Of a stretch of DNA of 64,000 bases, positions 56,818-64,000 are shown one piece after another; the stretch's first letter is position 1, and the number at the start of each line of letters is the position of its first letter. Source of the stretch: Allobosea sp. Tri-44 (GTDB lineage: Bacteria > Pseudomonadota > Alphaproteobacteria > Rhizobiales > Beijerinckiaceae); assembly GCF_004123845.1 (NCBI RefSeq), contig NZ_NBDP01000003.1, forward strand, positions 558,001-622,000. Reading direction: 5' to 3'. A model generated the notes under the pieces. It did no database searches. It was not told the DNA's origin and saw only the letters and a list, made by a program, of their open reading frames with translations. A program made the position numbers and the translations under genes.

Positions 56818-57642
56818 TCAGGTCCTCGGGTTCAGCGCATCGCGCAGCCCGTCGCCGAGCAGGTTGAAGCCAATCGCTACCAGCGCGATGGCGAGGCTCG
56901 GCCACAAGATCATCCAGGGACTCAGATGCATGAAGCGGCGTGCCTCCGAGACCATGAGCCCCCATTCGGATGCCGGCGGCTGCGCGCCGAGGCCCAGGAA
57001 GGAGAGAGTGGCGAACAGCATCACCGCGAAGGCGACGCGGATCGTCATCTCGACGACGATGGGCGCGATCACGTTGGGCAGCATCTCCCGCCCGACGATG
57101 AAGGCGGCGCTCTCGCCGCGTGCGACGGCGGCGTTGACATAGTCCTGCTTGCGGACGGCGAGCGCGACCGAGCGCGTGATCCGCGCCATGCCGGGTGTGA
57201 AGGCGAGGCCGATCGCGAGCAGCGCGTTGACGCTGCTCTTGCCAAGCAGGTTCACGATCAGCAGCGCCAGCAGCAGGCTGGGGATCGACATGATGGCATC
57301 TACGGTGCGCATGATCGCCTCGTCGCTGCGCCCACCGAGGAAGGCGGAGACGGTGCCGACCACCGCGCCGACCAGCGTGCCGAGCGCCGTGGCGAGCAGG
57401 GCCATGACCACGGTCGCGCGGGCGCCATGCAGGAGGCGGCTGAGGATGTCACGTCCGTACTGATCGGTACCGAGCCAGAACTGCGCGCTCGGCGGCTTGT
57501 AGCGCTGCAGCGGCGCCATCGTCTCGGGATTGTAGGGCGCGAACCAGGGCCCAACGACGACGACCAGCAGGATCAGCCCGACGATCAGCAGGCCGAGCAG
57601 CCCCTGTGGCGAGCGCAGCATGCGCTTGAGGATCTCAATCAT
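56818..57642 (-). CDS. Peptide-type ABC transporter permease (DppC-like)
   Basis: The 274-residue inner-membrane permease begins MIEILKRMLRSPQGLLGLLIVG, has the N-terminal OppC segment LGTDQYGRDILSRLLHGAR and the EAA loop VNAAVARGESAAFIVGREMLPN, and ends LGDGLRDALNPR as DppC proteins do. About six helices. Overlaps the DppB-like gene by 8 bases. Start at the ATG at 57642 instead of a 14-residue longer form. Confidence 0.93.
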   Translation of the reverse strand: MIEILKRMLRSPQGLLGLLIVGLILLVVVVGPWFAPYNPETMAPLQRYKPPSAQFWLGTDQYGRDILSRLLHGARATVVMALLATALGTLVGAVVGTVSAFLGGRSDEAIMRTVDAIMSIPSLLLALLIVNLLGKSSVNALLAIGLAFTPGMARITRSVALAVRKQDYVNAAVARGESAAFIVGREMLPNVIAPIVVEMTIRVAFAVMLFATLSFLGLGAQPPASEWGLMVSEARRFMHLSPWMILWPSLAIALVAIGFNLLGDGLRDALNPRT

Positions 57643-58582
57643 ACTGGATCCTCCGGTCGAGCCAGGCGTAACAGACGTCAGCAAGGAAGTTCACGACGGC
57701 ATAGGTCGTCGCCATGATCAGCGCGCCCGCCTGGATCGACGGGAGGTCACGGGCCTGGATCGCGACGATGAGCTGGCGGCCGATGCCGGGCAGGGCGAAG
57801 ATTTCCTCGACGACGATAACGCCACCGAGCAGGTATCCGACATCGAGCGCGACGATGGTGATCGTCGGCAGCAGCGCGTTGCGTAAGCCATGCTTGAACA
57901 GCACCTGCCACTTTGACAGGCCCTTGAGCCGCGCGGCACGGATATAGTCAGAATGCATGACGTCGATCAGCTCGGAGCGCACCATGCGGGAGACATGCGC
58001 GATCAGGATCAGCGACACGGTCAGCACAGGCAGGACGAGATGCCTGATGCCGCGCAGCGGATCTTCCGTGAGCGGCACATATCCGGTCGCCGGCAGCCAT
58101 TGCAGCCAGTCGGCGAACACGAGGACGACGAGCGTGGCAGTGACGAATTCCGGCAGCGAGACGCCAACATAGGAAACGACGCTGACGCCGAGATCGGCTG
58201 CGCGTCCCCGCCGCACCGCCGCCAGGATGCCGAGCGGGATCGCCAGCACCAGCATCAGGACGATCGAGAACAAGGCGAGCAGCAGCGAGCGGCCGAGCGC
58301 TTCGATCATCGCCGGCGCGACCGGCTGGCCGGTGCGCATCGAGACGCCAAAATCGCCCCGCACGACGCCGCCGAGCCAGTGCAGATACTGCATCCAGATC
58401 GGGTCGTTCAGCCCCATCTTGACGCGCAGTGCCGCCAGCGCATCAGGCGTCGCGTTCTCGCCCAGCACCATGACGGCGGCGTCCGCCGGCAGGATCTGGG
58501 TGATCGCGAAGACGATCAGTGACACGACGAGGAGCGTGTAGCCGATCAGCAGGATGCGTTTGAGGATGTAGGCCGGCGACAC
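57635..58582 (-). CDS. Peptide-type ABC transporter permease (DppB-like)
   Basis: The 315-residue permease has six helices. It starts at a GTG (MSPAYILKRILLIGYTLLVVSLIVFAI) with GAGGG before it. DppB features: ITQILPADAAVMVLGENATPDALAALRVKMGLNDPIWMQYLHWL, GDFGVSMRTGQPV and the EAA loop IRAARLKGLSKWQVLFKHGLRN, ending FLADVCYAWLDRRIQYD. Pairs with the DppC-like permease. Confidence 0.93.
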   Translation of the reverse strand: MSPAYILKRILLIGYTLLVVSLIVFAITQILPADAAVMVLGENATPDALAALRVKMGLNDPIWMQYLHWLGGVVRGDFGVSMRTGQPVAPAMIEALGRSLLLALFSIVLMLVLAIPLGILAAVRRGRAADLGVSVVSYVGVSLPEFVTATLVVLVFADWLQWLPATGYVPLTEDPLRGIRHLVLPVLTVSLILIAHVSRMVRSELIDVMHSDYIRAARLKGLSKWQVLFKHGLRNALLPTITIVALDVGYLLGGVIVVEEIFALPGIGRQLIVAIQARDLPSIQAGALIMATTYAVVNFLADVCYAWLDRRIQYD

Positions 58583-58607
58583 TGCGCTTCTGCCCTCGCT
58601 AGTCCGC

Positions 58608-60161
58608 TCAGCCGCGCTTCGGCGCGTTGGCGCCGAGCGAGACCTGGTCGAGCCGGAAGACGGCGCCGCGCGGATGCAGCTCGTAGCCCTGCACCCATTC
58701 GCGCTGCGCGCCGAGCAGGTCGAAGAAGGCCGGGATGATCGAGGGCACCTCGGCATTCATCAGCTTCTGCGCATCGGCATAGAGCGCGCGGCGCTTGGCC
58801 TCCTCGACGGTGGCGCGGGCCTCGAAGATGAGCTTGTCGAAGGCCGTGTTGTTCCAGCGCGTCTCGTTCCATGCGGCGTTCGAGGTGTAGAGCAGCGAGA
58901 AGATGGCGTCGGCGGTCGCCTGCATGTTGTAGAAGCCGACATAGAACGAGCCCTTCTTCCAGACCTGATCGAGATAGGTCGCGTGCGGCATCGTCTCGAC
59001 CTTGATGTCGAAGCCCGCGGGCTTGGCCATCTCGCGCAGGGCAACGGCGAGTTGCGTGCGCAGACCCGGCCGGTCGGAGGCGATCAGCGTCGCTTCCAGG
59101 CCCTTGGGATAGCCGGCTTCCGCCAGCAGGGACTTGGCCTTGGCGATGTCGGCCTGCTTCAGCGGCTGCTCGGCATAGAAGCGATAGGCCGGGTTGAGGG
59201 GCGCGTCGTTGCCGACCGAGCCGAAGCCCTCGGTGACGAAATCGACCATCGTCTTGCGGTCGACCGTCAGCGCTAGCGCCTGGCGCACGCGGATATCGTT
59301 GAAGGGCTTCTGGTCGCAGCCGAAATTGACGTTGCAGAACTGGCCCGAGGGCACGCGCAGTGCCTTGACGCCCGAGGCCTTCTGGAGCCGGGCGAACTCG
59401 GTCGGCGGGGTAGTGGTGATGAGATCGGTGTCGCCGGAGATCAGGGCGGAGGCCTCCGCACTGACGTCGGGATAGACCACGACCTCGATGCGATCGAGAT
59501 AGGGGCGCGCCTTGTCGTAGAATGCATCGTTGCGGGCGACGACGATCAAGCGCTCCGGCTCGAAGGAGACGAGCTTGAACGGGCCGGTCCCGATCGCCTG
59601 GCGGTCGAGCTTCTCCAGACCGCCCTTGGTGACGGCGGCGGGGACGATCTTGGCGTTGGTGTAGGCGAGCGTGACGGGCAGGTCGGCGAAGGGCGCCGAA
59701 AGCGTGAAGACGACGGTGGTGTCGTCCTTCGCCGCGACCTTGGAGACGGGGCCGACATTCTGACGCGCGGGCGAGGCGGTCTTGGCATCGAGGATCGCCT
59801 CGAAGGTCGCGACCACGTCGGCGGCGGTGCAGGGCGAACCGTCATGGAAGCTCAGGCCCTTGCGCAGGCTGAAAGTCCATTCGGTCAGGTCGACGGAGTT
59901 GGTCCAGGATTCGGCGAGGTCGGGCTCGGCGCTCATATCGGGCTTGAGGCGCGTCAGGCCGGAATAGAGCAGTTCGGCGACCAGATATTCCGGGTTCACG
60001 CGGGTGACGAGCGGGTTCAGCTTGGCGACGGCCTGGTCAACGCTGACCCGCAGCGTGCCGCCCCGCCGCGGCGTCTGCGCGAAGGCCGGCAGGCCGGACA
60101 TGGCGAGGCCGCTCAGAGCGGCGGAAGCGGCGAGGAAATCGCGACGATGGATGCTCGGCAT
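58608..60161 (-). CDS. Peptide-type ABC transporter substrate-binding protein, Tat-exported
   Basis: The 517-residue SBP_bac_5 protein has a twin-arginine signal (IHRRDFLAASAALSGLAMSG, cleavage near AFAQ). Mature segments: YSGLTRLKPDMSAEPDLAESW, WTFSLRKGLSFHDGSP, GTGPFKL and FNDIRVRQALALTVDR. It presents the substrate to the DppB/C-like permeases encoded just downstream. ATG at 60161. The Tat export may mean it folds in the cytoplasm before transport. Confidence 0.93.
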   Translation of the reverse strand: MPSIHRRDFLAASAALSGLAMSGLPAFAQTPRRGGTLRVSVDQAVAKLNPLVTRVNPEYLVAELLYSGLTRLKPDMSAEPDLAESWTNSVDLTEWTFSLRKGLSFHDGSPCTAADVVATFEAILDAKTASPARQNVGPVSKVAAKDDTTVVFTLSAPFADLPVTLAYTNAKIVPAAVTKGGLEKLDRQAIGTGPFKLVSFEPERLIVVARNDAFYDKARPYLDRIEVVVYPDVSAEASALISGDTDLITTTPPTEFARLQKASGVKALRVPSGQFCNVNFGCDQKPFNDIRVRQALALTVDRKTMVDFVTEGFGSVGNDAPLNPAYRFYAEQPLKQADIAKAKSLLAEAGYPKGLEATLIASDRPGLRTQLAVALREMAKPAGFDIKVETMPHATYLDQVWKKGSFYVGFYNMQATADAIFSLLYTSNAAWNETRWNNTAFDKLIFEARATVEEAKRRALYADAQKLMNAEVPSIIPAFFDLLGAQREWVQGYELHPRGAVFRLDQVSLGANAPKRG

Positions 60162-60172
60162 GGGACGCTCCT

Positions 60173-61501
60173 TCAGCTCTGGGATATCGTGATGTCGGGG
60201 TTGAGATCGGGCCGGAAATCGGCAGCGAGATAGGAAAGTACCGCCCGCGCCAGCGAGACGATGTCGGAGACGGTGGTGTATTCGCCCGGCGCGTGGATGT
60301 TGCGGTCGGGCCTGCCCAGTCCGCCGAGCAGCACCTCCCGGACGCCGGTGGCGCGCTGGACCCATCCGAAATCGGAGCAACTCGCGGCTCCCCAGCGGCG
60401 GAACTCTTCCGGCGCATAGCCGAAGCCCGCGCCGACGGCAGCCTGCCAGCGCGGCCAGTGCGGGCCGGCCGGATCACTGGTCGGAGCAAGATGACCGGTC
60501 AGCACCGTCTCGACGGTCAGGCCGGGTACGGAGGCGACAGCGCGGCGGATCGTATCCTCGATCTCCGCGAGCGCTCCGTCGAAAGCCTCCTCTGGCATGT
60601 ACCGACGGTTCAACGTGAGCTCGAGCAGGGCCGGCACCTGTCCGCCAGCGGTACCGCCGTCGATCGTCGCAATGTTGAGCTGCGCGGCAAGCGCAGGCTT
60701 GCCGGGCGGTGGCGGCAGCGCAGATATCCGGCTTGCAATGCGCGCTTTCAGCGCTGCAAGTGCATTGAGCAATGGCAATGCCCCTTCGATTGCGTTGAGG
60801 CCGCTTCCCTGTCGGTTGCCCTCGCCGGCATGGACTGCCTGTCCGTGCACGCGCACGAGCAGGTTGAACAAGCCGAAGCAGCCGGCCCAGATCCGCGCCT
60901 CGGCGCTGCCGTTGAAATTGACGATATGGCCGCGGAGCCGACCCTGCTCGGCTAGATAGCGGATGCCAGGATAGAGGCCGCCCTCCTCATCGGTGCAGAA
61001 CAGCAGCATCGGATCGTAGGCGAGTTCGATGCTGCAGGCTTCGGCGGCCTGCAGCGCCAGCAGTACGGCGGCGATGCAGCCTTTCATGTCGGCTGCGCCA
61101 AGCCCGATGAGGCGCTCGCCGTCGCGGGCCATGGCCTGCGGATCGGTTCTCCAACCCGGCGCGGCAGGAACGGTGTCGACATGAAAGTACAACCCGCAGA
61201 CCGGCTTGCCGCTCCCGCGGGTTGCAACGAGGTTTGTCCTGGCGCCGATGGCCGGTCCGCTTGGCATCCGCCAGAGTTCCTCCGGCACGTCGATGTGCTC
61301 GGATTCGAAGCCGAGCGGGCGCGTCATCGTCTCCATCAGCATCGCGAAGTCGCCATAGCCTCGGCCCGGCGGGAATGAGGTATCGATCGCGATCATCCGG
61401 CCGAGATCAACCACCGCATCCTCGACCGCGCCGGCGACCCAGCTATGTCCGCGCGCCAGGGCCGGGGTCTCTCGATCAGCCCTGCCGGCAGCCATCGTCA
61501 T
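60173..61501 (-). CDS. M20 family metallopeptidase/deacylase (ArgE-like)
   Basis: The 442-residue protein has intact M20 motifs: GLYFHVDTVPAAPGW (metal His, Asp), GLGAADMKGCIAA (bridging Asp), LFCTDEEGGLYPG (catalytic Glu-Glu) and a late His in PDRNIHAPGEYT. It differs from the other M20 gene of this operon, whose ligands are altered. First gene of the leftward operon, 128 bases from the divergent GntR gene. The start may be the ATG here or two codons later (MAAG). Confidence 0.87.
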   Translation of the reverse strand: MTMAAGRADRETPALARGHSWVAGAVEDAVVDLGRMIAIDTSFPPGRGYGDFAMLMETMTRPLGFESEHIDVPEELWRMPSGPAIGARTNLVATRGSGKPVCGLYFHVDTVPAAPGWRTDPQAMARDGERLIGLGAADMKGCIAAVLLALQAAEACSIELAYDPMLLFCTDEEGGLYPGIRYLAEQGRLRGHIVNFNGSAEARIWAGCFGLFNLLVRVHGQAVHAGEGNRQGSGLNAIEGALPLLNALAALKARIASRISALPPPPGKPALAAQLNIATIDGGTAGGQVPALLELTLNRRYMPEEAFDGALAEIEDTIRRAVASVPGLTVETVLTGHLAPTSDPAGPHWPRWQAAVGAGFGYAPEEFRRWGAASCSDFGWVQRATGVREVLLGGLGRPDRNIHAPGEYTTVSDIVSLARAVLSYLAADFRPDLNPDITISQS

Positions 61502-61597
61502 CGCATCGCCTCGCCCGGCTGGGCTGTCGGGACGCGATCTGCCATGGAGATGGCGAAGGTGGCGGCTTGCTTGTCCATTGGCCGGCTGAGTGCTTTC

Positions 61598-61610
61598 ATA
61601 TAAACTATAT
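61598..61610. promoter_or_regulatory. Small palindrome in the GntR/M20 divergent promoter
   Basis: ATATA and TATAT flank AAC in ATATAAACTATAT, in an AT-rich patch 20-32 bases before the GntR start. It could be a promoter -10 element or an operator for the GntR protein; the evidence is weak. Confidence 0.35.
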
Positions 61611-61629
61611 AGAAATAGGACTCATTCGT

Positions 61630-62439
61630 ATGCCGCCTGTCAACGTCAAAAAAACGACCGCGCCTGCCGCGGGATTGATCAATGGCGGCGATGTAGCTTC
61701 GACGTTGCCGAACCTCGTCTCACTCGATTCCGCGCCGCTCTACGAACGGGTGAAGCGGCACATGTCGGAAGCGATCCTTGTTGGCGAATGGCAGCCTGGC
61801 ATGGTGTTGCCCAGCGAAACGGCGTTGGCGCAGGGGTTTGGGATCGCCGTCGGCACCGTACGCCGGGCGATGAGCGATCTGGTCGCCGAGGGTTTACTGT
61901 CACGCCGGCGCAAGACGGGTACCGTCGTCACCGGCCGCGCGCCGCATCATTCGCTGCGCTTCTTCTTCCAATATTTCCGCCTTCACCGCGCAGATGGCAG
62001 CCTGGTGAAGTCGACCAGCCGATTTTTAAGCATCGAGGGGCGAGCCGCTACGGGCGAAGAGGCAGAGCGTCTTCAGATTTCGTCCGGCGGCGTCATCGCC
62101 ATCCACCGCATCAGGCATGCTGATGGTCGCCCTGTCATGCACGACAAGCTGCTATTCGCCGAGGAGCGCGTTCCCGGTCTTCCGCGAGAGATCGAGGCGC
62201 TACCCTCCCTTCTCTATCTGCATCTTCTGGAGCGGTACGGGATTCGCGTCTCCGCCGTCCGCGAGCAGATCACGGCCGATCTGGCGAGCGACGAGGACAT
62301 GGCCCTGCTCGGCCTCGATCAGCGCGAAGCCGTCCTCACCATCGATGAGGTCGCTTATGATCAGGCAGGTTTGCCCACGATTCTCGGCGTTCACCGTGCC
62401 TGCACGCGCAATCACGTTTACATAAACGAGGTTCGGTAG
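61630..62439 (+). CDS. GntR family transcriptional regulator (HutC subfamily, UTRA domain)
   Basis: The 269-residue regulator has an N-terminal winged helix-turn-helix (PLYERVKRHMSEAILVGEWQPGMVLPSETALAQGFGIAVGTVRRAMSDLVAEGLLSRRRKTGTVV, about residues 37-102) and a C-terminal UTRA ligand domain (RLQISSGGVIAIHRIRHADGRPVMHDKLLF, then YGIRVSAVREQITADLAS). Divergent from the peptidase/transport operon and its likely regulator, with the imported compound or a product as effector. ATG at 61630 follows a divergent AT-rich promoter. Confidence 0.9.
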   Translation: MPPVNVKKTTAPAAGLINGGDVASTLPNLVSLDSAPLYERVKRHMSEAILVGEWQPGMVLPSETALAQGFGIAVGTVRRAMSDLVAEGLLSRRRKTGTVVTGRAPHHSLRFFFQYFRLHRADGSLVKSTSRFLSIEGRAATGEEAERLQISSGGVIAIHRIRHADGRPVMHDKLLFAEERVPGLPREIEALPSLLYLHLLERYGIRVSAVREQITADLASDEDMALLGLDQREAVLTIDEVAYDQAGLPTILGVHRACTRNHVYINEVR

Positions 62440-62828
62440 GTGCCATTGTGAGTGATTACGAGATTGCCCAAAATCTGGACCTGGCCGATCAGCCGGTCCA
62501 TCTCTCGTCCGACTTGGGCAGAGCGTCGATTTGATGCCTGTTTGTTGGGTGGATCGCTCCCGGGAAGAATTACACCGCTGGAATCGGCCTCAGTTAACTG
62601 ATGGCCGGCGGCGGCGCTGGCGAGGTGATGGCGTCGCGCCATCCGCGCTGAGCAGGGGCGGTATCGCCTTGACCGGCTGCTGATGGGCAACGAGAGCAAG
62701 CCGGGCGGAGAACGCCTGACGCTGATCCGCATCTTCGAGGAACTGCGGAGCCGCGGTGACCAGGGCAGCTATGATGCCGTTCGCGGATAGGCGCGGAGTC
62801 GGCACCGCGGACAGTCCGCGGTCACTCG
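62440..62828 (+). pseudogene. Relic of a transposase gene (IS21 IstA-like)
   Basis: The only gene-like part is about 62640-62790, reading RLDRLLMGNESKPGGERLTL then IRIFEELRSRGDQGSYDAVRG before a TAG. The FEELR-x-RG-x-x-GSYDAVR pattern resembles the part of IS21-family IstA just before its catalytic core. Both ends are missing and no terminal repeats are seen. The rest of this 389-base gap shows no gene. Family assignment is by memory of the motif. Confidence 0.45.
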
Positions 62829-64000
62829 TCACCTCGCGCAAGTGAAGCTTGTAGCTTGGTCGGGGTCGCCACCTTGATATCTGGGGTAGCTCGGGTATTC
62901 GCAGAGCGGGCGGGCACGGCCTGGCTTGAAGTGCGTATCAGTAATGACTGGAGCCGTCGGCGCGGCGCCGCCGGCGACCCACGCATCCAGTGCACCGAGA
63001 ACGTCCCAGCTCGGATTGAAGGAGACTCCGAAGCCGCTGTGGGCAGTGCCGGGGAGCTCGTAGAACCTCAGAAACCGGGAGACCGCCTCACGGCCCATGG
63101 TGGCGACGAGGCGGTCGTAATAATCGACCGACGCTTGAGGCGGAATGATCTGGTCGGCGAGACCATGCATCAGCAGGATCTTGCCACCGCGTTTTTGGAA
63201 GCTGGAGAGATTTGTGCCGCTCATGTCGAGCAATCCGGCGAGCATGCTTAAGCGGTCCTGCCACTCGCCTGGCTTCTCGGGGTCGATATTCTGCCAGCTT
63301 CCCTGCGGATTTCTCGTCACGAAAAAACGCGCGTATTGGTCGGCAAAAACATGAAGGAAGGGCATGCCGGGAGCAGCGGGGTAGGCTGAGGCAACCTTGC
63401 CGAGCCCCTGCGTCAGCACGCCCTTGGAAAGGTCGTCCGTCTCGCGCGACCCCAGGTCCACGCCCCAGACGTAGAACCCCGGATAGCCCTTTTCCCCGCT
63501 CGCAAGCGGCGCATCGAGTTTGAGGGGGGAACCCATGACTTTGAGGGCACTGATCTGGACATCCGACAGGCAACTGTCGCGGTCGACGGCACCGTCCAGA
63601 CAGCGCAACGGTCGGCCGTTGACGGTGGCCTTGTCGGGGTCGAAGGTCTGCTGGCATGCGCGGGCATTCGAGATCACACCATCGCGGATGCCATCAAGTC
63701 CGTCGCAAGCCTCCAACGCAGCGTCCAGGACGACCTTGCGCTGGGACATCGACAGATAGGCGCCGGGTGCAGCGAAGGCGCGCGCGATGCGGGCAAACTG
63801 GAGATGGGCCGTGCCAGCATGCGTCGCGGGCCAGAACACCATGGCGCCGTCGAGGTCGTCAGGATACCGCTGGATGAGACCCAGCGCCTCCTTGCCTCCG
63901 GTTGAGCTGCCGTGGAAGTAGAGCTTCTCGTGCGTTCGCCCGTAACGGAGCTTGATCACGTGCGCGGCAACATCTCGCGTCTTCTTGAGGGCGTCGAAAG
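62829..64000 (-). CDS. Tannase/feruloyl esterase family protein (N-terminus outside window)
   Basis: The frame is open across the right edge (TRDVAAHVIKLRYGR at 63960-64000), so only about the last 390 residues are present. The serine-hydrolase elbow is LYFHGSSTGGKEALG; late segments ILLMHGLADQIIPPQASVDYY (Asp) and LPGTAHSGFG (His) complete the triad. Four or more Cys (LEACDGLDGIRDGVI, NARACQ, LRCLDG, DSCLSD) match the disulfide-rich lid and calcium region of tannases. These exported enzymes cleave gallate or ferulate esters of plant phenolics. Signal peptide not visible. Confidence 0.88.
   Translation of the reverse strand, partial: FDALKKTRDVAAHVIKLRYGRTHEKLYFHGSSTGGKEALGLIQRYPDDLDGAMVFWPATHAGTAHLQFARIARAFAAPGAYLSMSQRKVVLDAALEACDGLDGIRDGVISNARACQQTFDPDKATVNGRPLRCLDGAVDRDSCLSDVQISALKVMGSPLKLDAPLASGEKGYPGFYVWGVDLGSRETDDLSKGVLTQGLGKVASAYPAAPGMPFLHVFADQYARFFVTRNPQGSWQNIDPEKPGEWQDRLSMLAGLLDMSGTNLSSFQKRGGKILLMHGLADQIIPPQASVDYYDRLVATMGREAVSRFLRFYELPGTAHSGFGVSFNPSWDVLGALDAWVAGGAAPTAPVITDTHFKPGRARPLCEYPSYPRYQGGDPDQATSFTCAR

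Overview
The window is GC-rich chromosomal DNA from an alphaproteobacterium. The gene set (NDUFA12-type complex I subunit, DUF2155 protein, BA14K protein, Atu4866-family protein, adenosylcobalamin-dependent NrdJ, ExoR-like Sel1 protein, Irr-like and Mur-like operator motifs) fits the order Hyphomicrobiales. A Bosea-like genus is my best guess, but this is inference only. No rRNA, tRNA, CRISPR array or intact mobile element was seen. Genes are dense and often overlap by 4 bases.

Layout. 1-2.3 kb: end of a lytic-transglycosylase-like gene coupled to a DUF2336 gene. 2.4-9.6 kb: an orphan peptide-type solute-binding protein, an M20 peptidase, an exported MetX-like hydrolase, a GNAT acetyltransferase, a GlxA-type regulator divergent from an isonitrile hydratase-like gene, and a small gamma-glutamylcyclotransferase-like gene. 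9.7-11.6 kb: DUF2946 and PepSY membrane proteins (metal related). 11.6-17.8 kb: marC, a small membrane protein, gyrA, and an AsmA-like gene. 17.9-20.8 kb: a ferric-iron ABC permease and binding protein without an ATPase, behind two tandem Irr-like boxes. 21.3-26.2 kb: ilvD, a Sel1 protein, a small secreted protein, an ABM monooxygenase, xth and a BA14K protein. 26.4-32.7 kb: a YqhA-type membrane protein, a HerA-like ATPase, an SDR/exported CMD/Atu4866 operon divergent from a LysR regulator, a free-standing DnaB-like ATPase and a YARHG protein.

33-41.2 kb carries dsbA-like, accB, accC, aat, DUF2155 and NDUFA12. This looks like a conserved alphaproteobacterial neighbourhood, here interrupted by an Rrf2 regulator, a frame-broken methyltransferase, a dead VOC gene and mntH (with a Mur-like operator). 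41.2-46.4 kb holds a NIPSNAP gene and nrdJ with a 700-base upstream region containing three DnaA-box-like sites. 46.4-52.8 kb is an accessory patch: ccdAB, a 103-base copy of an internal nrdJ segment, an RND efflux operon divergent from tetR across a large palindrome, and a FabF relic fused to the end of tetR.

52.8-62.4 kb is the most system-like part: one long leftward operon (M20 peptidase, Tat-exported binding protein, two permeases, double ATPase, second M20 peptidase, creatinase/DoeA-like M24 protein) under a divergent GntR/HutC regulator. It looks like a complete uptake-and-hydrolysis pathway for an unidentified amide or peptide-like compound. The window ends with a transposase relic and the C-terminal part of a tannase/feruloyl esterase.

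Five imperfectly palindromic intergenic repeats of two families (5.7, 15.9, 36.0 kb; 27.0, 32.3 kb) and other palindromes sit between genes.
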